Assembly (NCBI GenBank): GCA_002339265.1
Contig: DDKG01000193.1
Span: 1-5,945, forward strand
Direction of reading: 5' to 3'
DNA from: Massilia sp. UBA2604
Lineage (GTDB): Bacteria; Pseudomonadota; Gammaproteobacteria; Burkholderiales; Burkholderiaceae_D
DNA length: 5,945 nt
Shown in pieces: positions 1-5,700 of this stretch. The stretch's first letter is position 1; every line of letters begins with the position of its first letter. The position numbers and the translations under genes were made by a program. Under the pieces are notes generated by a model, which was not told the DNA's origin, ran no database searches, and saw nothing but the letters and a program-made list of their open reading frames with translations.

Positions 1-489
1 GTCGACCAGCATCAGGCCCTCGTCCATGCCGTCGACGATCAGCTGCAGGCGCTCGGCCTGCTGCTTCTGGCTTTCGCTGCTGCTGCGCAGGCGCAGCTGG
101 GCGCGCACGCGGGCGCAGACCTCGGCCATGCGCACCGGCTTGGCGATGTAGTCGGCGGCGCCGGTGTCGAAGCCGGCGACGATGTCCTCGGTTTCGCCGC
201 AGGCGCTGACGAAAATGACGGGGATGTGGGCGGTGTCGGGCTGGCGCTTCAGGCGGCGGCAGATTTCCAGGCCGTCGAGGTCGGGCAGGATGACGTCGAG
301 CAGGATCAGGTCGGGCTGGACACGGGTGGCGATGTCGAGCGCACGCTTGCCGGAGCTGGCCACGAAGGTCTGGTAACCCTGCTGGCGCATCATGTCCTGC
401 AGCAGCCCGAGACTGTCGGGAGCGTCGTCGACGATCAGAATCGCGGATTGGCGCGCCGGTGTGGCGAGCGCTAGGGCAGGGTACATCAT
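1..489 (-). CDS. Response regulator, receiver (REC) domain, C-terminal part missing at window edge
   Basis: My translation of the minus strand gives 163 residues with no stop before the left edge. Residues about 16-135 are a complete CheY-like receiver domain: acidic pair D21/D22 in ILIVDD, phospho-acceptor D65 in LILLDVILPD, switch residue S95 in VIFVSA, and the conserved lysine K117 in AKPV. Residues 136-150 are polar and likely helical (SSSESQKQQAERLQ). The last residues, LIVDGMDEGLMLVD, resemble the beginning of a PAS-like sensor or linker domain, so the protein is longer than a stand-alone receiver. The output domain is outside the window and cannot be named. The start is M1 at 489 or M2 at 486; an in-frame TGA at 523-525 rules out an earlier start. 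The ribosome site is poor (GAGG about 14 bases upstream). The gene lies downstream of the aminotransferase terminator, so it is probably transcribed separately. A partner kinase is not visible. Confidence 0.9.
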   Translation of the reverse strand, partial: MMYPALALATPARQSAILIVDDAPDSLGLLQDMMRQQGYQTFVASSGKRALDIATRVQPDLILLDVILPDLDGLEICRRLKRQPDTAHIPVIFVSACGETEDIVAGFDTGAADYIAKPVRMAEVCARVRAQLRLRSSSESQKQQAERLQLIVDGMDEGLMLVD

Positions 490-521
490 CGGTGTCTGGC
501 AGACCTCATCAGTGACGAGAA

Positions 522-527
522 ATCATA
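522..527 (-). promoter_or_regulatory. Possible -10 box of the response-regulator gene
   Basis: The minus strand reads TATGAT (5 of 6 matches to TATAAT) 33 bases before the start codon. A poor -35 candidate, TTGTCC at 548-553, sits 20 bases upstream of it, which is too far for a good sigma-70 promoter. An activator-dependent promoter is possible. Confidence 0.3.
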
Positions 528-559
528 CTCTTTTACACGCAGATTTTGGACAATTAACG

Positions 560-603
560 TTGCCAAGAATCCACGACCTGATGCAATTGTTGCAATATCG
601 CAA
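560..603. repeat. Alternating TTGC/GCAA half-sites upstream of the response-regulator gene
   Basis: Four half-sites alternate in direction: TTGC (560-563), GCAA (583-586), TTGC (590-593) and GCAA (600-603). The middle pair is GCAA-N3-TTGC and the right-hand pair is TTGC-N6-GCAA, so one half-site is shared by two overlapping inverted repeats. The cluster lies 33-81 bases upstream of the -10-like box at 522-527 and could bind a regulator. Four-base half-sites can arise by chance, and no matching regulator is identified. Confidence 0.25.
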
Positions 604-638
604 CTGACCCGCCATTGGCCCGGCTTCACTCAGGAAAT

Positions 639-665
639 GATACCGGTATCGACTGACAGTCGATA
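639..665. repeat. Two overlapping perfect palindromes sharing one arm
   Basis: Positions 639-650 are the perfect 12-base palindrome GATACCGGTATC. Positions 647-665, TATCGACTGACAGTCGATA, are a palindrome with two 9-base arms around a single central A. They share TATC (647-650), so the region reads GATA, TATC, GATA in alternating orientation. In RNA the two hairpins are mutually exclusive. The element lies just beyond the U-tract of the aminotransferase terminator and about 110 bases upstream of the -10-like box of the response-regulator gene. It could be an operator or an RNA structure; neither is proven. Confidence 0.6.
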
Positions 666-690
666 AAAAACAGGGCCGCATTTGCGGCCC
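665..690 (-). terminator. Rho-independent terminator after the aminotransferase gene
   Basis: On the minus strand, a 7-base all-GC stem (GGGCCGC at 690-684 with GCGGCCC at 679-673) closes a four-base AAAT loop and is followed by TG and six T residues (670-665). It starts 9 bases beyond the TAA at 700-702. It is the only convincing intrinsic terminator in the window and probably ends the transporter-RidA-aminotransferase transcripts. Confidence 0.9.
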
Positions 691-699
691 CGTTGAGTG

Positions 700-1893
700 T
701 TACAGCATGCCGGCGATCAGCTTGCCGAGGATCGCGATGCCTTCGCGGATGCGCTCGGGCGGTACGGTCACGAAGGACAGGCGCAGCGTGTTGGTGGCCG
801 GGTCATTGGCGTAGAACGGCGCGCCCGGGACGAAGGCCACGCGCGCGGCCAGCGACTGCTCCAGCAGTTTCATGGCGTCGACCTGCTGCGGCAGGGTGAC
901 CCAGATGAACATGCCGCCTTCCGGCCTGGTCCAGCTCACGCCGGCCGGGAAGTGCTCCTGCATCGCGTCCAGCATCACCTGGCACTGGTCGCCGTACAGC
1001 TGGCGGATCGTCGGGATGTGCTGGTCCAGGAAGCCGTCCTTGACGACTTCGTGCACCACCATCTGGGTCAGCTGGGCGGTGTGCAGGTCGGCTGCCTGCT
1101 TGGCCAGTTCGAGGCGGCGCACCAGCGGCAGCGGGGCGCAGACGTAGCCCAGGCGGATGCCCGGGGTCAGCACCTTCGAGAACGAACCCATGTAGATCAC
1201 GCCGTCCGGATTCATCGCGACCATCTTCGGGCTCGGCGCGCCCTTGTAGCTCAGCGAGCCGTAGGGATCGTCCTCGATCAGCGGCACGCCCAGGCGGGCG
1301 CAGGTTTCCACCAGTTCCTGGCGGCGTTCCACCGACAGCGAGCGGCCGGTCGGGTTCTGGAAGTTCGGCAGCGCGTACAGCATGCGCGCGCCTTGCGCGA
1401 TGCCTTCCAGCGAGGACGGCACCAGGCCGTGTTCGTCGGTGTCGACCGACTTGAATTCGGGACGGTAGACCGAGAACGCCTGCAGGGCGCCCAGGTAGCT
1501 CGGGGTCTCGACCAGCACGCGGCTGCCTTCGTCGATCAGCACCTTGCCCAGCAGGTCGAGCGCCTGCTGCGAGCCCGAGGTCATGAGGATCTGTTCCGGC
1601 AGGATGGTCGAACCTTCCGTCGACAGCGAACCGGCAATCCATTCACGCAGCGGCGCGTAGCCATCGGTCGGGCCGTATTGCAGGGCCACTTTACCGTTGT
1701 CGCTCAGCACCTTGTCGTAAGCCGCCTTCATGCGCTCGACCGGGAAGGTGGCTGGCGATGGCAGGCCACCGGCGAAGGAAATGATTTCCGGACGCTGGGT
1801 GATCTTCAGGATCTCGCGGATGAAGGAGCTTTGCAGCTGCTGGGCGCGTTCCGAGAACTGCCACTGGATGGGATTGGGGTTTTCGATTTTCAT
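700..1893 (-). CDS. PLP-dependent aminotransferase, fold type I (2-aminoadipate/LysN-like group)
   Basis: This 397-residue cytoplasmic enzyme should move an amino group between an amino acid and a 2-oxo acid using pyridoxal phosphate. Visible active-site landmarks are: Y73 in QYGPTDGY; SGSQQALDLL at 106-115 for phosphate binding; N180 in NPTG; D208 and Y211 in EDDPYG, where D208 should contact the pyridine nitrogen; K240 in GSFSKVLTPGIRLGY as the Schiff-base lysine; R247 near the phosphate; and R371 in LRLSF for the substrate carboxylate. Length and motif order are those of an intact class I/II enzyme without a DNA-binding domain, close to the LysN/2-aminoadipate or MocR-enzyme-like group. 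The true substrate cannot be told. The start at 1893 is chosen because residues 8-30 match the usual N-terminus (PIQWQFSERA onwards). The alternative upstream ATG at 1930 overlaps the TATAAT box and would precede the transcription start. The ribosome site is weak (GTGAGA). It follows the RidA-like gene by 162 bases and is terminated at 665-690. Confidence 0.93.
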   Translation of the reverse strand: MKIENPNPIQWQFSERAQQLQSSFIREILKITQRPEIISFAGGLPSPATFPVERMKAAYDKVLSDNGKVALQYGPTDGYAPLREWIAGSLSTEGSTILPEQILMTSGSQQALDLLGKVLIDEGSRVLVETPSYLGALQAFSVYRPEFKSVDTDEHGLVPSSLEGIAQGARMLYALPNFQNPTGRSLSVERRQELVETCARLGVPLIEDDPYGSLSYKGAPSPKMVAMNPDGVIYMGSFSKVLTPGIRLGYVCAPLPLVRRLELAKQAADLHTAQLTQMVVHEVVKDGFLDQHIPTIRQLYGDQCQVMLDAMQEHFPAGVSWTRPEGGMFIWVTLPQQVDAMKLLEQSLAARVAFVPGAPFYANDPATNTLRLSFVTVPPERIREGIAILGKLIAGML

Positions 1894-1930
1894 ACTTGTC
1901 TCACAGGAAGGGGCACGGTCGTGCCGGGCC

Positions 1931-1936
1931 ATTATA
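1931..1936 (-). promoter_or_regulatory. Consensus -10 box upstream of the aminotransferase gene
   Basis: The minus strand reads a perfect TATAAT 37 bases before the start codon, implying transcription from about 1924 and a leader of about 30 bases. No good -35 is seen at 16-18 bases; the closest look-alike, CCGACA (1959-1964), is 22 bases away. The gene may therefore have its own, possibly activated, promoter besides read-through from upstream. Confidence 0.45.
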
Positions 1937-1940
1937 AAAC

Positions 1941-2035
1941 ACGCCGGTAGGCGGCTTCTGTCGGCGAACAGGGCCGGATAAGCCCCATCCGAGTCCACAA
2001 CAGTAATTGAATTGCAGACAAATTAACGCCGGTAG
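1941..2035. repeat. Direct repeat of ACGCCGGTAG in the RidA-aminotransferase spacer
   Basis: The 10-mer ACGCCGGTAG occurs exactly at 1941-1950 and 2026-2035, 85 bases apart (about eight helical turns). On the minus strand each copy, CTACCGGCGT, is followed by a T/A-rich stretch, and the proximal copy lies 4 bases upstream of the TATAAT box, within the spacer or -35 area. It may be a regulator site, or chance in GC-rich DNA. Confidence 0.3.
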
Positions 2036-2055
2036 TTGCCGCCCGATCCGCTGTT

Positions 2056-2517
2056 TTATGCCACTTCGACGATCATTTCGATCTCGACGCAGGTGCCGCG
2101 CGGCAGGGAAGCAACGCCGAAGGCCGAACGCGCGTGCTTGCCGGCGTCGCCGAACACTTCGCCGATCAGTTCCGAGGCGCCATTGGTGACCAGGTGCTGT
2201 TCGTTGTAGTCCGGGGTCGAAGCGACCAGGCTCATCAGCTTGACGATGCGCTTGACGCGGTTCAGGTCGCCGCCCACGGCTTCCTGCAGGGTGCCGATCA
2301 GGTCGATCGCGACCGAACGCGCGGCAGCCTGGCCGTCGGCGGTGGTCTTGTCGCGGCCCAGGATGCCGGCGTTGATGCTGCCGTCCTTGTTCTTGGCGAT
2401 ATGGCCCGAGATGAACACGAGGTTGCCGGTCTGCACGTACATGACATAGGCCGCGGCCGGGGTCGCCGGCGCTTCCAGGGTGATGTTGAGTTCTTTGAGT
2501 TTGTCGTAGACGGACAT
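2056..2517 (-). CDS. RidA/YjgF-family protein (long-form subgroup)
   Basis: This 153-residue protein belongs to the YjgF/YER057c/UK114 superfamily, whose archetype RidA hydrolyses reactive 2-aminoacrylate and related imines produced by PLP enzymes. It is longer than the roughly 128-residue archetype and looks like the group often labelled YjgF-like endoribonuclease (PF14588), whose activity is less certain. Hand alignment to Salmonella/E. coli RidA keeps the important residues: Y24 (Y17), S37 in FISGH (S30), R130 in HARSAFGVASLP (R105) and E145 in VEIE (E120), with R-to-E and Y-to-S spacings identical to RidA. N112 probably stands for N88. The start at 2517 has GGGAA six bases upstream; the upstream in-frame extension has no family character. 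It should form a cytoplasmic trimer. It lies 75 bases after the transporter gene and 162 before the aminotransferase, which fits protection from, or processing of, an imine made by a PLP enzyme. That link is inferred. Confidence 0.92.
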   Translation of the reverse strand: MSVYDKLKELNITLEAPATPAAAYVMYVQTGNLVFISGHIAKNKDGSINAGILGRDKTTADGQAAARSVAIDLIGTLQEAVGGDLNRVKRIVKLMSLVASTPDYNEQHLVTNGASELIGEVFGDAGKHARSAFGVASLPRGTCVEIEMIVEVA

Positions 2518-2551
2518 GGTGTTTTCCCAATGGTGCGTGAATGAAGCCGAT

Positions 2552-2557
2552 ATTGTA
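2552..2557 (-). promoter_or_regulatory. Possible -10 box of the RidA-like gene
   Basis: The minus strand reads TACAAT (5 of 6 matches) 34 bases before the start codon, in the 75-base gap after the transporter stop. No convincing -35 sequence lies 16-18 bases upstream. It may support an internal transcription start within the transporter-RidA unit. Confidence 0.35.
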
Positions 2558-2592
2558 CGTCGAGTGCAGCCCATGCACAGCGGATGGCCCGC

Positions 2593-3513
2593 TCAGCCGG
2601 GCCGCCGCCGCACCTGCAGCCGCCGGCCCGCGAACACGACGCCGATCACGGCCAGCGCGAACAGGCTGTTGTGCAGGGTCAGTGTTTCGCCTAGCAGAAG
2701 GGCTGCGCCGACCAGGCTCATGAAGGGCTGCAGCAGCTGCACCTGGCCGACCCGGGCGATCCCGCCCAGCGCCAGGCCGCGGTACCAGAAAAAGAAACCG
2801 ATGAACATCGAGAACGCGGTCACGTAGGCCAGGCCCAGCCAGGCGGCAGCGCCGACGCCGGCGAAGGCTTCCGGCGCCAGGCCGTAGCGCCAGGCCAGCA
2901 GCGGCGCCAGCAGCGGGGCCGACAGCAACAGGGCCCAGCAGATCGTCTCTGGTCCGCCCAGGGTGCGCGCCAGCTTTCCGCCCTCGGCATAGCCGACCGC
3001 GCCGGCCGCGACGGCCGCGAACATCAACAGGTCGGCTGCGTGCAGCGCGCCGCCGCCCTGCGACAGCGCGAATCCGACCACCAGCGCCGCACCCAGCACC
3101 GACATCGCCCAGAACCCGGTGCTGGGCCGCTCGTCGCCGCGCAGCGCCGCGTACAGGGTCGTCATCAGCGGCAGCAGGCCGGCCAGCACTGCGCCATGGG
3201 AGGCCGGCACGTAACGCAGCGCCATCGAGCTCAATAGCGGGAAGCCGATCACCACGCCGAGCATGACCAGCGCCAGCGGCGCCAGTGCGGCGCGCGGCGG
3301 CAGCGGGGCACGGCGCCATGCCAGCCAGGCGCCGGCCAGCAGCGCCGCACCCAATGCCCGGCCCAGGGCGACAAACAGCGGATCGAGCTCGTCCACGGCC
3401 ATGCGGGTAAACGGCAGCGTCAGGCTGAACATCGCCACGCCCACCAGGCCGAGCAGCATGCCGCGCGTCTCGTCGTGGCTGGTGGTCGGGATGGGGCGGG
3501 CGAGGGTCGTCAT
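2593..3513 (-). CDS. EamA/DMT-superfamily small-metabolite transporter
   Basis: The 306-residue inner-membrane protein has about ten hydrophobic helices, at roughly 19-36, 46-66, 76-94, 104-123, 132-151, 161-177, 189-208, 219-241, 250-273 and 283-295. They form two EamA repeats (about 20-148 and 160-296), each ending near an acidic motif (GDE at 126-128, LLLGET at 272-277). A short polar N-terminus and an arginine-rich tail (RRLQVRRRPG) suggest cytoplasmic ends. The family includes exporters of amino acids and related metabolites; neither substrate nor direction can be read here. The start at 3513 has AAGGA (3520-3524) six bases upstream; the longer upstream reading would cross the promoter region and lacks family character. 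The gene is divergent from the MocR regulator, a frequent arrangement in which the regulator controls the transporter, and it is probably the first gene of the unit continuing into the RidA-like gene. Confidence 0.93.
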   Translation of the reverse strand: MTTLARPIPTTSHDETRGMLLGLVGVAMFSLTLPFTRMAVDELDPLFVALGRALGAALLAGAWLAWRRAPLPPRAALAPLALVMLGVVIGFPLLSSMALRYVPASHGAVLAGLLPLMTTLYAALRGDERPSTGFWAMSVLGAALVVGFALSQGGGALHAADLLMFAAVAAGAVGYAEGGKLARTLGGPETICWALLLSAPLLAPLLAWRYGLAPEAFAGVGAAAWLGLAYVTAFSMFIGFFFWYRGLALGGIARVGQVQLLQPFMSLVGAALLLGETLTLHNSLFALAVIGVVFAGRRLQVRRRPG

Positions 3514-3556
3514 CGGGTGTCCTTGGTCGTGCTTGCGATAGCGGGGCAGTGGGTCT

Positions 3557-3587
3557 ATCCTAGCCGTACGGACCAGTACAGTCCCAA
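3557..3587 (-). promoter_or_regulatory. Tentative promoter of the transporter gene
   Basis: On the minus strand, TTGGGA (3582-3587; 4 of 6) is followed after 19 bases by TAGGAT (3557-3562; 4 of 6). Both boxes are weak and the spacer is long. The phased repeats at 3566-3595 lie across this stretch, so a bound MocR protein could either block it or help RNA polymerase here. Confidence 0.25.
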
Positions 3588-3595
3588 TACACTTC
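3566..3595. promoter_or_regulatory. Candidate MocR operator: three phased direct repeats
   Basis: GTACGGACCA (3566-3575) and GTACAGTCCC (3576-3585) are tandem and match at 7 of 10 positions. A weaker third copy, ATACACTTC (3587-3595), matches the second at 6 of 9. Start points are 10 and 11 bases apart, about one helical turn, placing the copies on one DNA face. MocR-family dimers are known to bind direct repeats in promoters beside their own genes. Here the repeats lie just upstream of the GATAAT box of the regulator gene and over the tentative transporter promoter. The operator role is inferred. Confidence 0.45.
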
Positions 3596-3599
3596 GACC

Positions 3600-3605
3600 G
3601 ATAAT
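3600..3605 (+). promoter_or_regulatory. -10 box of the MocR-type regulator gene
   Basis: GATAAT (5 of 6 matches) lies 20 bases before the ATG at 3626, giving a short leader of about 14 bases. No good -35 sits 17 bases upstream; that position (around 3577-3582) is inside the phased repeats, which fits self-regulation. Confidence 0.45.
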
Positions 3606-3625
3606 TTGCTGACTGTGGTGGTGAA

Positions 3626-5035
3626 ATGACCAATACACCAACCTTGGCGCTGTTGCGCGATTCCGGCGAGCCGCTGGCCGACCAGATCGTGCGCTCGGTG
3701 GCGACGCGCGTCGACGAGCGCCTGCTGCGTCCCGGCGCGCGCATGCCGTCGATCCGCCGCTTCGCCGCCGATCACGGCGTGTCGCCGTTCACGGTCGTGG
3801 CCAGTTATGACCGGCTGGTGGCGCAGGGCTATCTGGAATCGCGCCGCGGCGCCGGCTTTTTCGTGCGCGAGCGCCAGGCTCCCGTGCCCAGGTCGCCGCT
3901 GCCGCAGCCGGCGCCGGTGCCGGCCGAACTCGACATCGCCTGGCTGGTGCGCAGCATGTTCCGCCAGGCCCCGCTCGGGCTGGCGCCGGGTTCCGGCGTG
4001 CTGCCGGCCGACTGGCTCGACGGCGCCGCGGTGGCCAATGCGCTGCGCGCGCTCAGCCGCCAGAACTGCGATGGCTTGCTCAACTACGGGGCGCCGCACG
4101 GCTTCCTGCCGCTGCGCCAGCAATTGCAGCTCAAGCTGCCCGAGCTGGAGATCGAAGCCGCGCCCGAACAATTGGTGACCACGCTGGGCGTGACCCAGGG
4201 CCTGGACCTGGTGGCGCGCGCATTCTGCCAGCCGGGCGACACGGTGCTGGTCGACGATCCGGCCTGGTTCCTGATGTTCGGTGCGTTCGCGGCGATGGGC
4301 CTGAAGGTGGTCGGCGTGCCGCGCCTGGCCGACGGCCCGGACCTGGCGCGGCTCGAGGAACTCGCCGCCCTGCATCGTCCGCGCCTGTTCGTCATCAATT
4401 CGGTGCTGCACAATCCCAGCTCGACCTCGATCTCGGCGGCCAAGGCCTTCCAGGTGCTGCGCCTGGCCGAGCAGCACGACTTTGTGGTGGTCGAGGACGA
4501 CATCTATTGCGACCTGCATCAAGGCGGCGCCACCCGCCTGGCCGCGCTGGACGGACTGCGGCGGGTGATTTACCTGGGCGGTTTTTCGAAGTCGATGGCG
4601 GCCAACCTGCGGGTCGGCTTCGTCGCCGCCTCGCGCGAACGCGCCGCGCTGCTGGCCGACCGCAAGATGCTGGCCACGCTCAGCACCAGCGACATCGGCG
4701 AACGCGTGGTGTATAAAATCCTGGCCGAAGGCCACCACCGCAAGCACCTGGACCGGGTGCGCGGCCGCCTGGACGCGCTGCGGCCGGCCGCGCTGCGCCG
4801 GCTCGAGGCGCTCGGGATGCGGGTCGAGCCGGCGCCGGCGGCCGGCATGTTTCTGTGGGTCGACGCCGGCGTGGACACCAATGCGCTGACGGCGCGCGCC
4901 ATGCAGCACGACCTGCTGCTGGCGCCGGGCAGCCTGTTCTCGCCCAGCCAGCAGCCGTCGACTCGCATGCGGCTGAACCTGGCGGCGCTGCAGGACCCGG
5001 CGGTGTGGCGCTTCCTCGAGGCGCGCGGCGACTAA
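3626..5035 (+). CDS. MocR-type transcriptional regulator (GntR wHTH fused to aminotransferase-like domain)
   Basis: The protein has 469 residues. Residues 14-80 form a GntR winged helix (PLADQIVRSV, then LLRPGARMPSIRRFAADHGVSPFTVVASYDRLVAQGYL, split here only for reference to the motif at 33-70, and the wing RRGAGFFV). A proline-rich linker spans about 84-100. Residues about 105-469 are a fold-type I aminotransferase domain with Y153 (NYGAPHG), N263 (HNPSS in place of the usual NPTG), D291 and Y294 (EDDIY), the PLP lysine K322 (GGFSKSMAANLRVGF) and R449 (MRLNL). PLP binding is therefore expected. MocR proteins work as head-to-tail dimers that sense PLP or an amino compound. The start at 3626 has the GGTGGTGA ribosome site close upstream. 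It is divergent from the EamA transporter gene, its likely target, and probably regulates itself through the repeats at 3566-3595. It is not clearly PdxR, GabR or TauR, so no symbol is given. Confidence 0.95.
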   Translation: MTNTPTLALLRDSGEPLADQIVRSVATRVDERLLRPGARMPSIRRFAADHGVSPFTVVASYDRLVAQGYLESRRGAGFFVRERQAPVPRSPLPQPAPVPAELDIAWLVRSMFRQAPLGLAPGSGVLPADWLDGAAVANALRALSRQNCDGLLNYGAPHGFLPLRQQLQLKLPELEIEAAPEQLVTTLGVTQGLDLVARAFCQPGDTVLVDDPAWFLMFGAFAAMGLKVVGVPRLADGPDLARLEELAALHRPRLFVINSVLHNPSSTSISAAKAFQVLRLAEQHDFVVVEDDIYCDLHQGGATRLAALDGLRRVIYLGGFSKSMAANLRVGFVAASRERAALLADRKMLATLSTSDIGERVVYKILAEGHHRKHLDRVRGRLDALRPAALRRLEALGMRVEPAPAAGMFLWVDAGVDTNALTARAMQHDLLLAPGSLFSPSQQPSTRMRLNLAALQDPAVWRFLEARGD

Positions 5036-5048
5036 GCGAGCCGGATGA

Positions 5049-5543
5049 CTAGCCGGCCTGCTCGCCAGGGCAGCCGCCGGCCGCCATCATCCTGTTGAAC
5101 CCTTCCATGATCTGCTCGTTCGTCAGGTCCTGCTTATGGGTGGCGATCGACCAGCGGTGGCCGAACGGGTCGGCCACCTGGCCGTAGCGGTCGCCCCAGA
5201 ACATGTCGGACAGCGGCATCGTCGGTTTGGCGCCGGCCTCGAGCGCCTGCGCCCATACGGCGTCGGCGTTTTCCACATACAGATGGATCACCACGGGCGT
5301 GCCCTGCAGGGCCAGCGGCCCGCGGCTGCCATAGTCGGGGAAATCGTCGGCCAGCATGATGTGCGAGTCGCCGATGCGGATCTCGGCATGCATGATCTTG
5401 CCGTCCGGCCCCGCCATGCGGGCGATCTCGACCGCGCCGAAGGCCTTCTGGTAGAACGCGATCGCATTGGCCGCGCCTTCGCAGACCAGGTGCGGGGTGA
5501 CGGTACGGTAGCCTTCCGGGATGGGGCGCACTGCCTGGTTCAT
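5049..5543 (-). CDS. VOC-superfamily (glyoxalase/bleomycin-resistance fold), PhnB-like protein
   Basis: The 164-residue protein has the paired beta-alpha-beta-beta-beta modules of the vicinal oxygen chelate fold. The first module runs at about 12-66 (TVTPHLVCEGAANAIAFYQK, then MHAEIRIGDSHIMLADD at 51-67) and the second at about 82-136 (VVIHLYVENADAVW, then WGDRYGQVADPFGHRWSIATH at 116-136). Candidate metal-site positions are H18 and E54 in the first module and H87 in the second, but the assignment is uncertain. PhnB-like members are mostly of unknown function and often lack a defined substrate. The tail from about 138 (LTNEQIMEGFNRMM) is a short helix outside the fold. The start at 5543 has a strong AGGAGA site five bases upstream; the longer upstream reading has no family character. 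It converges on the MocR gene with only 13 bases between stop codons and is divergent from htpG. No functional link to either neighbour is evident. Confidence 0.92.
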   Translation of the reverse strand: MNQAVRPIPEGYRTVTPHLVCEGAANAIAFYQKAFGAVEIARMAGPDGKIMHAEIRIGDSHIMLADDFPDYGSRGPLALQGTPVVIHLYVENADAVWAQALEAGAKPTMPLSDMFWGDRYGQVADPFGHRWSIATHKQDLTNEQIMEGFNRMMAAGGCPGEQAG

Positions 5544-5615
5544 GGTGTTCTCCTGTGCTGTGGTGGATGGGGTGCTGCCTGCACGACGACGAACGGGAAC
5601 GGCATGATTCGACAT

Positions 5616-5639
5616 GATCGCGCAAAAAAAAGTGCGATT
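5616..5639. repeat. Inverted repeat with an eight-A loop in the VOC-htpG spacer
   Basis: ATCGCGC (5617-5623) and GTGCGAT (5632-5638) can form a seven-pair stem (one G-U pair) around eight A residues, with a further possible G-U pair at 5616/5639. On the plus strand four T residues (5638-5641) follow. It sits in the likely leader or promoter-proximal region of the VOC gene. It might be an operator or hairpin; it is too weak, and wrongly placed, to call a terminator. Confidence 0.4.
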
Positions 5640-5661
5640 TTCATCGAACCACAATATTTCT

Positions 5662-5667
5662 TGTCAA
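5662..5667 (-). promoter_or_regulatory. Consensus -35 hexamer, possibly of the VOC gene
   Basis: The minus strand reads a perfect TTGACA. The expected -10 zone holds only weak matches: GATGAA after 16 bases (5640-5645) or GAAAAT after 19 (5637-5642). The start codon is about 95 bases further on, so the leader would be long and would contain the hairpin at 5616-5639. Confidence 0.3.
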
Positions 5668-5674
5668 AAATACT

Positions 5675-5700
5675 CTTGAAATCCTTTTGCGCATCCATAT
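5675..5700 (+). promoter_or_regulatory. Sigma-32-like heat-shock promoter of htpG
   Basis: CTTGAA (5675-5680) matches the sigma-32 -35 core exactly. After 12 bases comes ATCCATAT (5693-5700), which fits CCCCATNT at 5 of 7 fixed positions; the usual spacer is 13-14, so this is slightly short. The start codon is 49 bases beyond the box, giving a leader of about 40 bases. TTGAAA (5676-5681) with TATATG (5698-5703) after 16 bases could also serve sigma-70 at the same place. htpG is a known sigma-32 target, which supports the assignment. Confidence 0.6.

Noticed and set aside
548..563. Sigma-54-type promoter (GG ... GC) upstream of the response regulator
   Set aside because: The GG-to-GC spacing is 12 rather than 10 and it points along the plus strand, away from the gene.
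697..1950. 417-codon plus-strand open frame opposite the aminotransferase
   Set aside because: It is rich in H, Q, R and A without recognisable motifs and lies antisense to a gene with a complete PLP active site; a GC-codon shadow.
1901..3319. 472-codon minus-strand open frame across the transporter and RidA genes
   Set aside because: It is out of frame with two well-supported genes on the same strand and is dominated by R, G, A and P, typical of a GC-rich shadow.
3560..4909. 449-codon minus-strand open frame opposite the MocR gene
   Set aside because: It is low-complexity (H, Q, R, A, G), antisense to a clear GntR-aminotransferase fusion, and would start inside that gene.
5040..5057. GCCGG/CCGGC hairpin between the converging MocR and VOC genes as a bidirectional terminator
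   Set aside because: The stem is only 5 pairs with an 8-base loop and no T tract on either strand.
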